DNA from: CAKSQF01 sp964568425
Lineage (GTDB): Bacteria > Bacillota > Clostridia > Oscillospirales > CAG-272
Direction of reading: 5' to 3'
Length of the DNA stretch: 64,000 nucleotides
NCBI GenBank assembly: GCA_964568425.1
Contig: CAZMPO010000008.1
Location: 4,566 to 68,565 of the forward strand
The notes under the pieces are model-generated. The model saw nothing but the letters and a program-made list of their open reading frames with translations. It made no database searches and had not been told where the DNA came from. The translations under genes were made by a program, and so were the position numbers. Below, one piece after another: positions 52,471 through 61,264 of this stretch (position 1 is the stretch's first letter; every line of letters starts with the position of its first letter).

Positions 52471-53868
52471 ATGCCATTTTCAAAATATCTCGACAGCAAA
52501 CGTGACATTTGCCGCGATCTCGTCGAATATCTCGGAAAAGAATACGAATACGTAAGCATTCTCGGCACCGATGTCAGGACGCAGGCATGGCGCTCGGATC
52601 GCAATATTTCGATGATAAGAGAGGGCGACGGCGAGTGCGGATTCGTTGTTAAACTGCAAAAGGACGGCATGTTTTTCGAGTATTCGCTTGACGACATTTC
52701 GGGAAACGCTCAGGCGGTCGCGCAGAAGATATCGGACGCTCTTAAGGTAGACGCATCACTCAAGGAAAGAACGATAGGTGCGGAAGGTATAAAGGATGAG
52801 CCGCTCAAAAAGGATTTTGTAAGAGAATCCGACTTTGACGGCTACACTGACAGTGAAATACTCGATCTTTGCAAAAAAATCCGCGATGAACTTCTCCAAA
52901 AGGACGAGCATTTTGTAAACGCGATAGTTTCCGTACAGCCGTACACGGTATCGAAGCTGTTCATATCCAAAAACAGAGAACTGTCCCAGCATTACGGTTG
53001 GGCAAACGGCGGAATATACGGCGTTTATTTTGATGGTAAGATGGTCATGGTAAGAGACGGAGCAAACTCAAATCTCCTTTCGGAGGTTCTGCCGAAGCTT
53101 AGCGGACTGACCGATCAGCTTGCCGACAGAGCAAAGAAGCTTGTTGGTGCAAAACCGATCGAGCCGGGAGTTTATGATGTAATAACCGACAGCTCGATCA
53201 CCGGACTAATCGCTCACGAGGCATTCGGACACGGAGTCGAGATGGATCAGTTCGTAAAAGATCGCGCACTTGCAAAGAAATACATGGGCAAATATGTCGC
53301 GTCCCCGATCACGAATATGCGAGACGGAGCTGCCGCAACTTTAAGTGCCGCATCATATTTCTTTGACGATGACGGTGTCTTGGCACACGACACGCAGATA
53401 ATTAGGAACGGCGTTCTCGTTGCCGGGCTTTCCGATCTTGTATCGGCAACAGAACTTTCGACCGAGCCTACCGGAAACGGAAGACGTCAATCCTTTAAGA
53501 GAAAAGCTTATTCGCGAATGACCAACACATTTTTCGAACCCGGCAGTGACAAGCTGTCCGATATGATCGGATCGGTTAAGCACGGATATATGCTTTTCCA
53601 GACCAACAACGGAATGGAAGATCCCAAAAACTGGCAGATACAATGCACCGCCGAGTACGGAATAGAGATAGTTGACGGCAAGCTCACCGACAATTATGTC
53701 TCGCCTGTCGTCATGAGCGGATTTGTTCCCGATCTGCTTGGGTCTATCTCGATGGTCTCGGACAACTTTGAGGTTATAGGCGCGGGAATGTGCGGCAAGG
53801 GCTACAAAGAATGGGTGCGTGTTTCGGACGGCGGCCCGAATTTGAAAGTGAAGGTGAAGCTCGGATGA
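52471..53868 (+). CDS. TldD/PmbA family metalloprotease, TldD-like
   Basis: A 465-residue zinc metalloprotease of the TldD type. The catalytic helix is HEAFGHG (H249, E250, H254, an HExxxH zinc motif), and a GG-containing SYFFDDDGVLAH stretch follows as in the family. TldD acts with TldE as a heterodimer that degrades unfolded or peptide substrates, for example in microcin processing. ATG 52471 with GGGAGGTAA upstream is the start; a longer reading from 52051 would run across the promoter into the divergent dacF gene and is rejected. The TldE-like gene overlaps by 4 bases. Confidence 0.95.
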   Translation: MPFSKYLDSKRDICRDLVEYLGKEYEYVSILGTDVRTQAWRSDRNISMIREGDGECGFVVKLQKDGMFFEYSLDDISGNAQAVAQKISDALKVDASLKERTIGAEGIKDEPLKKDFVRESDFDGYTDSEILDLCKKIRDELLQKDEHFVNAIVSVQPYTVSKLFISKNRELSQHYGWANGGIYGVYFDGKMVMVRDGANSNLLSEVLPKLSGLTDQLADRAKKLVGAKPIEPGVYDVITDSSITGLIAHEAFGHGVEMDQFVKDRALAKKYMGKYVASPITNMRDGAAATLSAASYFFDDDGVLAHDTQIIRNGVLVAGLSDLVSATELSTEPTGNGRRQSFKRKAYSRMTNTFFEPGSDKLSDMIGSVKHGYMLFQTNNGMEDPKNWQIQCTAEYGIEIVDGKLTDNYVSPVVMSGFVPDLLGSISMVSDNFEVIGAGMCGKGYKEWVRVSDGGPNLKVKVKLG

Positions 53869-55139
53869 AAAGAATATATGATCTCCTCGCGTCAAACAGC
53901 GAGATAAGCAGATATCGCATAACGAAAACAGATCGCGATTCATACGAGATGTTTTTCGTTCACAAAAAGCTTGAAACAGTCAGATCAAGTGAGACGACCG
54001 ACATTAATGTGACAGTCTATGTTGATCACGACGGATCGACCGGCGACAGTAGCTTCGGGATCTATCGTTCGATGACCGATGACGATATCGTCTCAAAAGC
54101 TGCCGACGCCGTGGCAAGAGCAAAACTTGTATCGAACAAGCCCTATGGCTTTCCGGATGCAGGCACCATCGATGCAAAGCTCAACACCAACCTTGACGCT
54201 CTGACATACAGTGAACTTGGCGCAAAGATAGCGGATGCCGTCTTTGCGGCAGATAAAATCGACGGCGGCTCGATCAATGCGGCGGAAATATTCGTTTATC
54301 GCGATGTTACGAGAGTTGTAAACAGCGAAGGAATGGACAAGACACAAACGAAATATCACGCGATGATCGAGGTCATTCCGACATTTACGGACGATGACGA
54401 GTCTGTCGAGCTTTATTTTGCCCATGAATTTGCAAACTTTGACCCCGACCGTATAACAAGCGAGGTCGCAAAGAAGATGGAAGAGGTCAAAAACAGGAAG
54501 GTTGCGATAAAACCCGAAGTTCCTCTCTGCTCTGATGTTCTCCTCCATGAGAATGAGGTATGGGAGCTCATGGCACAATTTGCGAGCGATCTTAACTATT
54601 ACAATGTTTACGCAAGATCCAATCTGCACAAAAAGGGCGATCTTATCGCAGAAAATGATGGCGGTGATCTTATTACCATCGACATGGTGGGAAGCATAAA
54701 CGGCGCTGTCGGTTCATCTTATTTTGATGCGGAAGGAACGACGCTGATTCCGACAAGGATCATTGAAAACGGCAAAGTTGTCGGCTACTATGGCTCGCAC
54801 CGTTTCGCAGAGTATCTCGGGGAGACTGACACGGGTGACCTCGGATGCATGGTACTTGAGAACGGAACGCTTAACGATAACGATCTTGCGTGTGCCGATT
54901 ATATTGAGTGCATTTCCCTTTCGGGACTTCAGCTTGATCTTTATAACGATTACATCGGCGGAGAGATTCGGCTCGCTTATCTCCACAGCGGTGAAAGTGT
55001 AACACCGATCACGGGAATAACGATGAGCGGAAGACTCTCGGAAGTACTGAAGACCGCAAAGCTTTCGAGCAAAACGATCACGGCAAACAGATACATCGGA
55101 CCTGACAAAATGCTCATAAAAGGCATGAACATCATGTAA
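53865..55139 (+). CDS. TldD/PmbA family protein, TldE-like partner
   Basis: A 424-residue TldE/PmbA-type protein. It shares the fold of TldD but no HExxxH motif is visible, as expected for the non-catalytic partner. Family features include the N-terminal MFFVHKKLETVRSSE stretch, PLCSDVLLHENEVWELMAQF, and C-terminal IGGEIRLAYLHSGESVTPITGITMSG. ATG 53865 overlaps the TldD stop (ATGA), so translation is coupled and stoichiometry balanced. A longer reading from 53790 is rejected. A shared terminator follows. Confidence 0.93.
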   Translation: MKRIYDLLASNSEISRYRITKTDRDSYEMFFVHKKLETVRSSETTDINVTVYVDHDGSTGDSSFGIYRSMTDDDIVSKAADAVARAKLVSNKPYGFPDAGTIDAKLNTNLDALTYSELGAKIADAVFAADKIDGGSINAAEIFVYRDVTRVVNSEGMDKTQTKYHAMIEVIPTFTDDDESVELYFAHEFANFDPDRITSEVAKKMEEVKNRKVAIKPEVPLCSDVLLHENEVWELMAQFASDLNYYNVYARSNLHKKGDLIAENDGGDLITIDMVGSINGAVGSSYFDAEGTTLIPTRIIENGKVVGYYGSHRFAEYLGETDTGDLGCMVLENGTLNDNDLACADYIECISLSGLQLDLYNDYIGGEIRLAYLHSGESVTPITGITMSGRLSEVLKTAKLSSKTITANRYIGPDKMLIKGMNIM

Positions 55140-55157
55140 TGACACATAAAAAGAAAT

Positions 55158-55190
55158 ATCCCGAGACGCATACAAAATGTGTCTCGGGAT
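55158..55190. terminator. Shared terminator between the TldE gene and groEL
   Basis: A 14-base stem (55158-55171 against 55177-55190, one G-T pair) with a 5-base ACAAA loop; T-rich on the plus-strand side, A-rich on the other, serving two converging genes. Confidence 0.9.
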
Positions 55191-55216
55191 GTTATTTTTG
55201 GGCTAATTAATTTACA

Positions 55217-56857
55217 TCAATACATTCCGCCGCTCTGCATTGCTGCGGCGCGGGATGCTGCCTCTTCGGCTTTCTTGTCTTCCTTGATATCGGAGACAAG
55301 AGCCTCGGTCGTAAGAACGGTTGCGGCAATAGATGCAGCGTTCTGGAGAGCCGATCTCGTTACCTTTGTAGGATCGACAATACCTGCGTCGATCATGTCA
55401 ACAAATTTTTCGCCGTACGCGTCAAATCCGTATCCCTTCTTCTTGGAGCGAGCGATCTTGTCAACTACAACGCTGCCCTCGTATCCTGCATTCTCGGCGA
55501 TCTGACGAACGGGAGCCTCAAGGCACTTTTTGACGAGCATGATACCCGTCTTTTCGTCGCCGTCGGCATTCTTGAGAAGTGCGTCAACATTCTCGATAAC
55601 ATTAAGATATGCCGTTCCGCCGCCTGCAACGATTCCCTCCTCAACTGCGGCCTTCGTCGCGTTGAGTGCGTCCTCGATGCGGAGCTTCATTTCCTTCATC
55701 TCAACCTCGGTCGCGGCACCGACCTTGATGACAGCTACGCCACCCGCAAGCTTTGCAAGTCTTTCCTGAAGCTTTTCGCGGTCGAACTCGGAGGTAGTTG
55801 TTGCGATTGCCGAACGGATCTGACCGATACGCGCCGAGATCTCGTCCTTGCTTCCTGCACCGCCGACGATGATCGTGCGCTCTTTGTTGACCTTGATCTG
55901 CTTTGCCGATCCGAGCATGTCAACGGTCGCGTCCTTAAGTTCGAGTCCGAGCTCGGAAGTGATGACCTGACCGCCCGTGAGGATAGCGATATCCTGAAGC
56001 ATTTCTTTTCTGCGGTCACCGAATCCGGGAGCTTTCACGCAGCAAACATTGATCGTTCCGCGGAGCTTGTTAAGGATCATTGTTGTGAGAGCCTCGCCCT
56101 CAACATCCTCAGCAATTACGAGCAGCTTTCTGCCCGACTGAACGATCTGCTCGAGTATGGGAAGAAGATCCTGAATGGAGCTGATCTTCTTGTCGGTGAT
56201 GAGAACAAGTGCGTCGTCAAGGACTGCCTCCATCTTCTCGGAATCGGTTGCCATGTAAGGCGAGAGATAGCCGCGATCAAACTGCATACCCTCAACTACC
56301 TCACAAAGTGTTTCGGCAGTCTTGGATTCCTCAACGGTAATAACGCCGTCGGACGTAACCTTTTCCATTGCGTCGGCGATAAGAGTGCCGATCTCCTCGG
56401 AACCGCTCGAAACAGCACCGACTCTTGCGATGTCGCTCGAACCGTTGACCGGCTGAGAGTTGCTCTTAAGACCCGCTACAGCGGCATCGACAGCCTTCTG
56501 TATGCCCTTGCGAAGGATCATGGGGTTTGCACCTGCCGCGACATTCTTCATTCCTTCGTTTATAAGAACCTGTGCGAGCAGAGTTGCGGTGGTCGTTCCG
56601 TCGCCTGCGGCATCGTTTGTTTTGGTCGCAACCTCTTTCACGAGCTGTGCACCCATGTTTTCCTTGGGGTCGTCAAGCTCGATCTCTTTCGCGATCGTAA
56701 CGCCGTCGTTTGTGATGAGCGGGGCGCCGTATTTCTTGTCAAGAACGACATTGCGACCCTTGGGTCCCATGGTGATCTTTACCGTGTCCGCGAGCTTGTT
56801 TACGCCCGCCATAAGTGAGTTTCTGGCATCAATGCCAAGTGTGATTTCTTTTGCCAT
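55217..56857 (-). CDS. groEL: Chaperonin GroEL (Hsp60)
   Basis: GroEL forms the double-ring folding chamber with GroES. The 546-residue protein has the typical equatorial start AKEITLGIDARNSLMAGVNKLADTVKITMGPKGRNVVLDKK, the conserved DGTTTATLLAQ, the apical KISSIQDLLPILEQ, and VGAATEVEMKE near the end. The C-terminus, AAAMQSGGMY, lacks the long GGM repeat of many GroELs. It follows groES by 32 bases under CIRCE control. The codon bias is strong, consistent with high expression. Confidence 0.99.
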   Translation of the reverse strand: MAKEITLGIDARNSLMAGVNKLADTVKITMGPKGRNVVLDKKYGAPLITNDGVTIAKEIELDDPKENMGAQLVKEVATKTNDAAGDGTTTATLLAQVLINEGMKNVAAGANPMILRKGIQKAVDAAVAGLKSNSQPVNGSSDIARVGAVSSGSEEIGTLIADAMEKVTSDGVITVEESKTAETLCEVVEGMQFDRGYLSPYMATDSEKMEAVLDDALVLITDKKISSIQDLLPILEQIVQSGRKLLVIAEDVEGEALTTMILNKLRGTINVCCVKAPGFGDRRKEMLQDIAILTGGQVITSELGLELKDATVDMLGSAKQIKVNKERTIIVGGAGSKDEISARIGQIRSAIATTTSEFDREKLQERLAKLAGGVAVIKVGAATEVEMKEMKLRIEDALNATKAAVEEGIVAGGGTAYLNVIENVDALLKNADGDEKTGIMLVKKCLEAPVRQIAENAGYEGSVVVDKIARSKKKGYGFDAYGEKFVDMIDAGIVDPTKVTRSALQNAASIAATVLTTEALVSDIKEDKKAEEAASRAAAMQSGGMY

Positions 56858-56889
56858 AACGGTTTATCCTCCTGTAAATTCAAATAGGA

Positions 56890-57180
56890 TCAGTCAAGAA
56901 CAGCGAGAACCTCGCTCGCAGATACTATCGTGTATTCTTCGTTGTCGAGTTTGATCTTCGTGCCGGCGTAGTTGCTGATGACGACCTTGTCGCCGACTTT
57001 GATATCGGTGATCGGGATGACAACCCCTTCGTTATCCTTCGCACCCGGACCAATGGCGAGAACCTCGGCAAACTGCGGCTTCTCTTTTGATGCGGACGTT
57101 AAAATAAGTCCGCCCTTTGTTGTTTCTTCTGCCTCAACCGTTTTTAAAACCAAACGATCGGAAAGCGGTTTGATGTTCAT
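56890..57180 (-). CDS. groES: Co-chaperonin GroES (Hsp10)
   Basis: GroES caps GroEL. The 96-residue protein has NIKPLSDRLVLKTVEAEE and the mobile-loop region TTKGGLILTSASKEKPQF, followed by VLAIGPG. ATG 57180 with AAAAAGGAGAT upstream is the start; a longer in-frame reading to 57225 overlaps the CIRCE operator and is rejected. It begins the groES-groEL operon. Confidence 0.98.
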   Translation of the reverse strand: MNIKPLSDRLVLKTVEAEETTKGGLILTSASKEKPQFAEVLAIGPGAKDNEGVVIPITDIKVGDKVVISNYAGTKIKLDNEEYTIVSASEVLAVLD

Positions 57181-57218
57181 ATTATAATCTCCTTTTTCAG
57201 ATTTTGCTTTATTTGTTT

Positions 57219-57245
57219 TTGGCACTCGATGAGGTCGAGTGCTAA
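57219..57245 (-). promoter_or_regulatory. CIRCE operator for groES-groEL
   Basis: TTGGCACTC (57219-57227), a 9-base spacer and GAGTGCTAA (57237-57245) on the plus strand; on the reverse strand TTAGCACTC-N9-GAGTGCCAA, one mismatch from consensus. It lies between the promoter and groES, so the HrcA encoded at 12937 should also repress this operon. Confidence 0.97.
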
Positions 57246-57257
57246 CTCACGATTACT

Positions 57258-57285
57258 ATTGTAGTCATTTTCCAAAAAAATGCAA
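57258..57285 (-). promoter_or_regulatory. Sigma-A promoter for groES-groEL
   Basis: Reverse strand TTGCAT (57285-57280), a 16-base spacer and TACAAT (57263-57258). CIRCE begins 12 bases downstream, overlapping the likely transcription start. Confidence 0.75.
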
Positions 57286-57406
57286 TAGCTTTTTGCGATA
57301 ATTAACATTTATTTAACACTTTCTCAAAACAATTGCTAATACCGACCAAACGCGGTGATCTTTTCCTCTCCACCGACATAAACTTACACGAGAGAGGCGG
57401 TGTTTT

Positions 57407-58723
57407 TTGAAAATGTATCGGATGTTCTCGTTTGTTACCGAGGAGATACTTGCTCAAGCGGCAGTTATATCTCTGCTGGTGTTCGGTGTTTATGCAGGAA
57501 TAAAGCTGAGATTCTTTAACATAACCAAAACACATGCGATATGCAGATCTTTGGTTCAAAAAGGGTCGGGGGGCAAAAGGCTCGACTCTATTCGCGCGTT
57601 GACTTTAGCACTCGCCGGAACTCTCGGCGTCGGAAACATAACGGGCGTTGCGTCCGCGATAGTTTCGGGCGGTCCGGGTGCTGTTTTTTGGATGTGGGTC
57701 GCCGCCATATTGTCGATGCTGATAAAATACTGCGAAATAGTACTTGCCGTCAAAAATCGAGTGATCATAAACGGAGAGAGTTGCGGCGGCGCGATGTACT
57801 ACATGAAAAGGGTGATCGCGCTTCCCTTTTCAGTATTGTGTATCTTTGCCTCATTCGCGATAGGCAATTTCCTTCAGGTAAACGCGATAGTTGAATCGGC
57901 GCACGCACTCTCCGACATTGATCCTGCTGTTGTCGGGGTGATCATCTCGGCGATCGTGTGGCTTGCCATAAGTCGCGGTTCACGCGGTATATCGTCATTT
58001 ACGCTCTTTCTCGTTCCGATAATGAGCCTTATATATGTTGCACTGTCATTGACGATCATCTTAAAAAAATTCGCCTCGATAGCATCGGTATTTTCCCTGA
58101 TCGTCAGATCAGCTTTTTCCCCGTCCTCCGTGGTGGGAGGTATCGGCGGATACGGGATCATGCGGTCTATGAAATACGGTATAAACCGAGGTATCGTCTC
58201 AAACGAGGCAGGATGCGGAACAGCTCCCATGGCTTATGCATCGGCCAATGACAAAACCCCTGTCGAGCAGGGGTTTTGGGGCATATTTGAGGTTTTCGCC
58301 GACACGATCATCATGTGTACATTGACAGCTTTTGTGATTATGTTATCCTACGAGGAAACAATGGGTTTTGCCGGCATGGAGCTTGTCATTGCCTCTTTCG
58401 GAATGTCGACTGCTCCGCTCATATGCTCATGTGTGATCTTGTTCGGAATCGCGACAATCATCGGATGGTCGTATTATGGAATTAACGCGACAAAATATCT
58501 GCTCGGCGAAAGGGGTGTGCGTATATACACGATAATTTTCAGCTTGTCTTGTATTCTCGGATCAATACTGTCAGCTGACGCAATATGGACACTGTCCGAT
58601 TTTTGCATCGGTGGGATGACGCTGTTAAATCTCTGTTCAATGCTGAAATACACAAACGATATCGCCGACGATACCGACCGTTATTTTGACACGACTGTCA
58701 GATCGCGCGGAGCAAGGAAATAA
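57407..58723 (+). CDS. Alanine/glycine:cation symporter (AGCS family)
   Basis: A 438-residue sodium/proton-coupled amino acid importer with about ten to eleven membrane helices. Family stretches are present: ALAGTLGVGNITGVASAIVSGGPGAVFWMW near the N-terminus, and SNEAGCGTAPMAYASA and FEVFADTIIMCTLTAFVI later. The start is probably TTG 57407, nine bases after AGAGG; ATG 57413 is the alternative. It converges on hom and the two coding regions overlap by 26 bases at their 3' ends. Confidence 0.95.
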   Translation: MKMYRMFSFVTEEILAQAAVISLLVFGVYAGIKLRFFNITKTHAICRSLVQKGSGGKRLDSIRALTLALAGTLGVGNITGVASAIVSGGPGAVFWMWVAAILSMLIKYCEIVLAVKNRVIINGESCGGAMYYMKRVIALPFSVLCIFASFAIGNFLQVNAIVESAHALSDIDPAVVGVIISAIVWLAISRGSRGISSFTLFLVPIMSLIYVALSLTIILKKFASIASVFSLIVRSAFSPSSVVGGIGGYGIMRSMKYGINRGIVSNEAGCGTAPMAYASANDKTPVEQGFWGIFEVFADTIIMCTLTAFVIMLSYEETMGFAGMELVIASFGMSTAPLICSCVILFGIATIIGWSYYGINATKYLLGERGVRIYTIIFSLSCILGSILSADAIWTLSDFCIGGMTLLNLCSMLKYTNDIADDTDRYFDTTVRSRGARK

Positions 58724-59909
58724 TGGGAAGATCCGAACGAACGAGAGTGTTTGTAAAGCTCTTTCTTGAAACATCCTCGCAAATAAACGCGGTAAGCTCG
58801 TCCGATGAATAGAGAACGGTCGCACTCGGGAAGATCTCTTTGACAAAAGCTTCGGATGCTTGCACTGCCGCATACATTTTGAGCGGAACAAGTGCCTCAT
58901 CGCAAATGGTATCCTCGTCGGATGCTTGCCATGTCTCCTGCTTTGGCTGCTTTGTCGGCAGGTGCTTTGCTATGTCGATGATATCGGCAAGAACTGCGCT
59001 TGCGGTCGGCAGTGCACCTGCGCCGGGACCGTAAAACATCACATCACCTACAGCTCGACCTTTGACAAGGATACTGTTGAAGACGCCGTCGACCATCGAT
59101 ATGGGATTATCGGACAAAACGAGTGCCGGAGAGACACGAATATCTATTCGACCATCCTGGAATTTTCTCGTAGATGCAACCAGTTTCACAGCACCGCCGA
59201 AAAGCTTTGCTGTTTTGACATCCTCGGGGGTGATCTTTTTTATTCCGACCGTCGAGACCATTGAGGGCGATACAAGCGTCCCGAACGCAAGCGCGGCAAG
59301 AATACAGATCTTTCTCGCTGAGTCATCACCGTTGATATCGGCACTCGGATCGCGCTCAGCATAACCAAGCGCCTGTGCCTCAGCAAGCGCGGACGCCATT
59401 GTCTTGCCTTTTTTATCCATTTCGGTAAGAATATAGTTGGTCGTTCCGTTCAAAATACCGTTGATCTCGAGTATCTCATCACCGGCAAGAGCGGTCTTTA
59501 TCGATCTTATGATCGGGATACCGCCTCCTACGCTTGCCTCGTAGAGATAGCGGACACCGTGATCTCTTGCCGCATCGCAAAGAAGGTTGCCGAAATTCGC
59601 AACGACCTCTTTGTTTGATGTTACCACATTCTTCCCTGCCAAAAGGCAAGCAAGCGAATACTCGAAAGCGGGTTTTGATCCGCCCATTGTCTCACAAACG
59701 ATCGAGACCTCGGGGTCGTTCAATATAATATTAAAGTCATGGACAACACGATCACCCAGCGGATGATCGGGAAAATCTCGCAGATCAAGAATGTACTTGA
59801 TGTTTATGGAGTCCTGAAGTTCTTTGCAAATGAGATTATACCCGCCATCAATAACGCTGTATACTCCCTGACCGATGTTTCCAAATCCCAAAATAGCAAG
59901 CTGTATCAA
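58698..59909 (-). CDS. hom: Homoserine dehydrogenase
   Basis: Hom reduces aspartate semialdehyde to homoserine on the path to threonine and methionine. The 403-residue protein has the NAD(P) loop LAILGFGNIGQGVYSVI, NKEVVANFGNLLCDAARDHGVRYLYEASVGGGIPIIRSI split over residues 98-136, the NGTTNYILTEM segment, and QALGYAERDPSADINGDDSARK. The C-terminal 80 residues resemble an ACT-type regulatory domain, suggesting threonine feedback, although the match is weak. The start is TTG 59909 with GAGGTG five bases upstream; a perfect promoter is at 59943-59971. Confidence 0.96.
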   Translation of the reverse strand: MIQLAILGFGNIGQGVYSVIDGGYNLICKELQDSINIKYILDLRDFPDHPLGDRVVHDFNIILNDPEVSIVCETMGGSKPAFEYSLACLLAGKNVVTSNKEVVANFGNLLCDAARDHGVRYLYEASVGGGIPIIRSIKTALAGDEILEINGILNGTTNYILTEMDKKGKTMASALAEAQALGYAERDPSADINGDDSARKICILAALAFGTLVSPSMVSTVGIKKITPEDVKTAKLFGGAVKLVASTRKFQDGRIDIRVSPALVLSDNPISMVDGVFNSILVKGRAVGDVMFYGPGAGALPTASAVLADIIDIAKHLPTKQPKQETWQASDEDTICDEALVPLKMYAAVQASEAFVKEIFPSATVLYSSDELTAFICEDVSRKSFTNTLVRSDLPIISLLRAI

Positions 59910-59942
59910 AATAGCACCTCAAAGTTATAAACGTTAGATAGG

Positions 59943-59971
59943 ATTATACCAAATATATGAAGGTTTGTCAA
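59943..59971 (-). promoter_or_regulatory. Perfect consensus sigma-A promoter for hom
   Basis: Reverse strand TTGACA (59971-59966), a 17-base spacer and TATAAT (59948-59943): both hexamers match the consensus exactly. Confidence 0.85.
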
Positions 59972-60057
59972 TATCTTTAACCCAATTTTTTTGCCCGAAA
60001 ATCGATTTTTTAAGAAAAATTTTGTAAAAGTCGATTTTCAAGACGACAAAACATCAT

Positions 60058-60618
60058 TTATTTTTTTAATTTAAGCCCCGACGAAAACGCCGTTCCGACA
60101 TCTCTGCCGATCTCGCGATAAACATTCGAGACCCCGTCAAATGAGATCGGACGGAACTTGTCGTGATCGATGTTGCCTCTCTCGTCAAGGACGCTCTCGT
60201 CAGCTGAGAAATTCTCAATAGTTCCGATACAGATCCCGTCTTCGTTGAATTTTTTTAAATTGCATTCTATGAGAACCGGAAGCTCGTCAATTGTCGGTGC
60301 GTTGACAAACTCGCTTTTGTGCGAATGAAAACCGGCTTTTTCAAATTTGTTCGGTTCATCTTTTGCCGATACGATGCCGACATAATCGCAAGCGTCAACA
60401 GTTTCAACGGTGGCAAAGCCGACGGTAAACGCACCGTTTCTCTTTATGTTGTCGGTCGTCTTGTGATCATGTGAGAGACAAAGCATCACCTCTCCCGTAT
60501 CGTAGATACCTCCCCACGCCGCATTCATGGCATTCGGCGTGCCGTCTTCATTGTAGGTAGCAACGATCAGCACGGGCATCGGGCAGATCGCCGTTTTTTT
60601 ACCAAAATTTTTACGCAT
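60058..60618 (-). CDS. Flavin reductase-like FMN-binding protein
   Basis: A 186-residue single-domain protein with the split-barrel flavin reductase fold. It reads CPMPVLIVATYNEDGTPNAMNAAW near the N-terminus (FMN-phosphate region), SHDHKTTDNIKRNGAFTVGFA in the middle, and ends basic. Family members reduce or bind FMN and often serve redox or electron-transfer partners; the substrate is unknown. GAAGGAG precedes ATG 60618 and a promoter lies at 60662-60690. Its upstream region is shared with the divergent DUF3021-like gene. Confidence 0.92.
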   Translation of the reverse strand: MRKNFGKKTAICPMPVLIVATYNEDGTPNAMNAAWGGIYDTGEVMLCLSHDHKTTDNIKRNGAFTVGFATVETVDACDYVGIVSAKDEPNKFEKAGFHSHKSEFVNAPTIDELPVLIECNLKKFNEDGICIGTIENFSADESVLDERGNIDHDKFRPISFDGVSNVYREIGRDVGTAFSSGLKLKK

Positions 60619-60661
60619 ACATGATCTCCTTCTCTCCGCACAAGGCGGAAATGTTTTTTAT

Positions 60662-60690
60662 ATTATAGCACAACTTGAGCAGAAATTCAA
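60662..60690 (-). promoter_or_regulatory. Sigma-A promoter for the flavin reductase-like gene
   Basis: Reverse strand TTGAAT (60690-60685), a 17-base spacer and TATAAT (60667-60662). Confidence 0.75.
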
Positions 60691-60763
60691 TAGAAAAAAC
60701 CAAAAATGGTAAGCAATGCCTGAAAAGAATTTTGAACAATATGTATATTTTAAAAAAATCCTA

Positions 60764-60791
60764 TTGAAAAAAAACAAAAATATGCTATAAT
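60764..60791 (+). promoter_or_regulatory. Sigma-A promoter, TTGAAA-16-TATAAT
   Basis: TTGAAA at 60764-60769, a 16-base spacer and TATAAT at 60786-60791, with an extended TGC before the -10, divergent from the flavin reductase promoter. Confidence 0.75.
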
Positions 60792-60832
60792 AATCAAATG
60801 AGAACGGATAAACGGAGGCAGGTGAAAATCCC

Positions 60833-61264
60833 GTGAAATATCTTTCATTTATAAAAAAGCATGTGATAGTGCCAACCTTTTGCGCGTCATCGATAATAAT
60901 GCTGTTGATACTCGCTTTTATGGAGCTTTCGGGTCTGACATCAAAGCCTGCCCTGACACTTTCAAATGCGCTCCTTTGCACCCTGCTTGCCCTTCTGTTT
61001 TCACTTTGCAATTTGATCTTAAAGATCGATAAGCTGACAGTCGTTACAAGAGTTCTTATACACTTTGTCGCCACCATCCTGTCGCTTGTTGCGGTAGCTC
61101 TTTGCACAGACTACAAATTCAACGAATCATCACTCGTCCTTATAGTCGTGTATTCGGTTCTCTATTTGATAGTTGTACCGATTTATTTCGTTGTCAGATC
61201 GTCTCTTGATCGAAAAAGATCCGAAAAAGCGGTCTACAAAAGCATTTTTTCGGAGAGAGATTGA
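60833..61264 (+). CDS. DUF3021-like four-helix membrane protein
   Basis: A 143-residue protein with four membrane helices (about 12-30, 43-62, 75-93, 103-124), short loops, and a basic C-terminal tail (RSSLDRKRSEKAVYKS). This plan resembles DUF3021 proteins, often beside LytTR regulators, but no such regulator is near here. It probably starts at GTG 60833 with AGGTG nine bases upstream. Its stop abuts the converging trmB stop with no bases between them. Function unknown. Confidence 0.8.
   Translation: MKYLSFIKKHVIVPTFCASSIIMLLILAFMELSGLTSKPALTLSNALLCTLLALLFSLCNLILKIDKLTVVTRVLIHFVATILSLVAVALCTDYKFNESSLVLIVVYSVLYLIVVPIYFVVRSSLDRKRSEKAVYKSIFSERD

Noticed and set aside
57181..57225. N-terminal extension of GroES
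   Set aside because: It overlaps the CIRCE operator and the extra residues do not belong to GroES; ATG 57180 has a clear ribosome binding site.
59997..60039. Inverted repeat GAAAATCGA/TCGATTTTC after the flavin reductase-like gene
   Set aside because: Only 9 bases with a 25-base spacer and no U-tract on the relevant strand; too weak to call a terminator.
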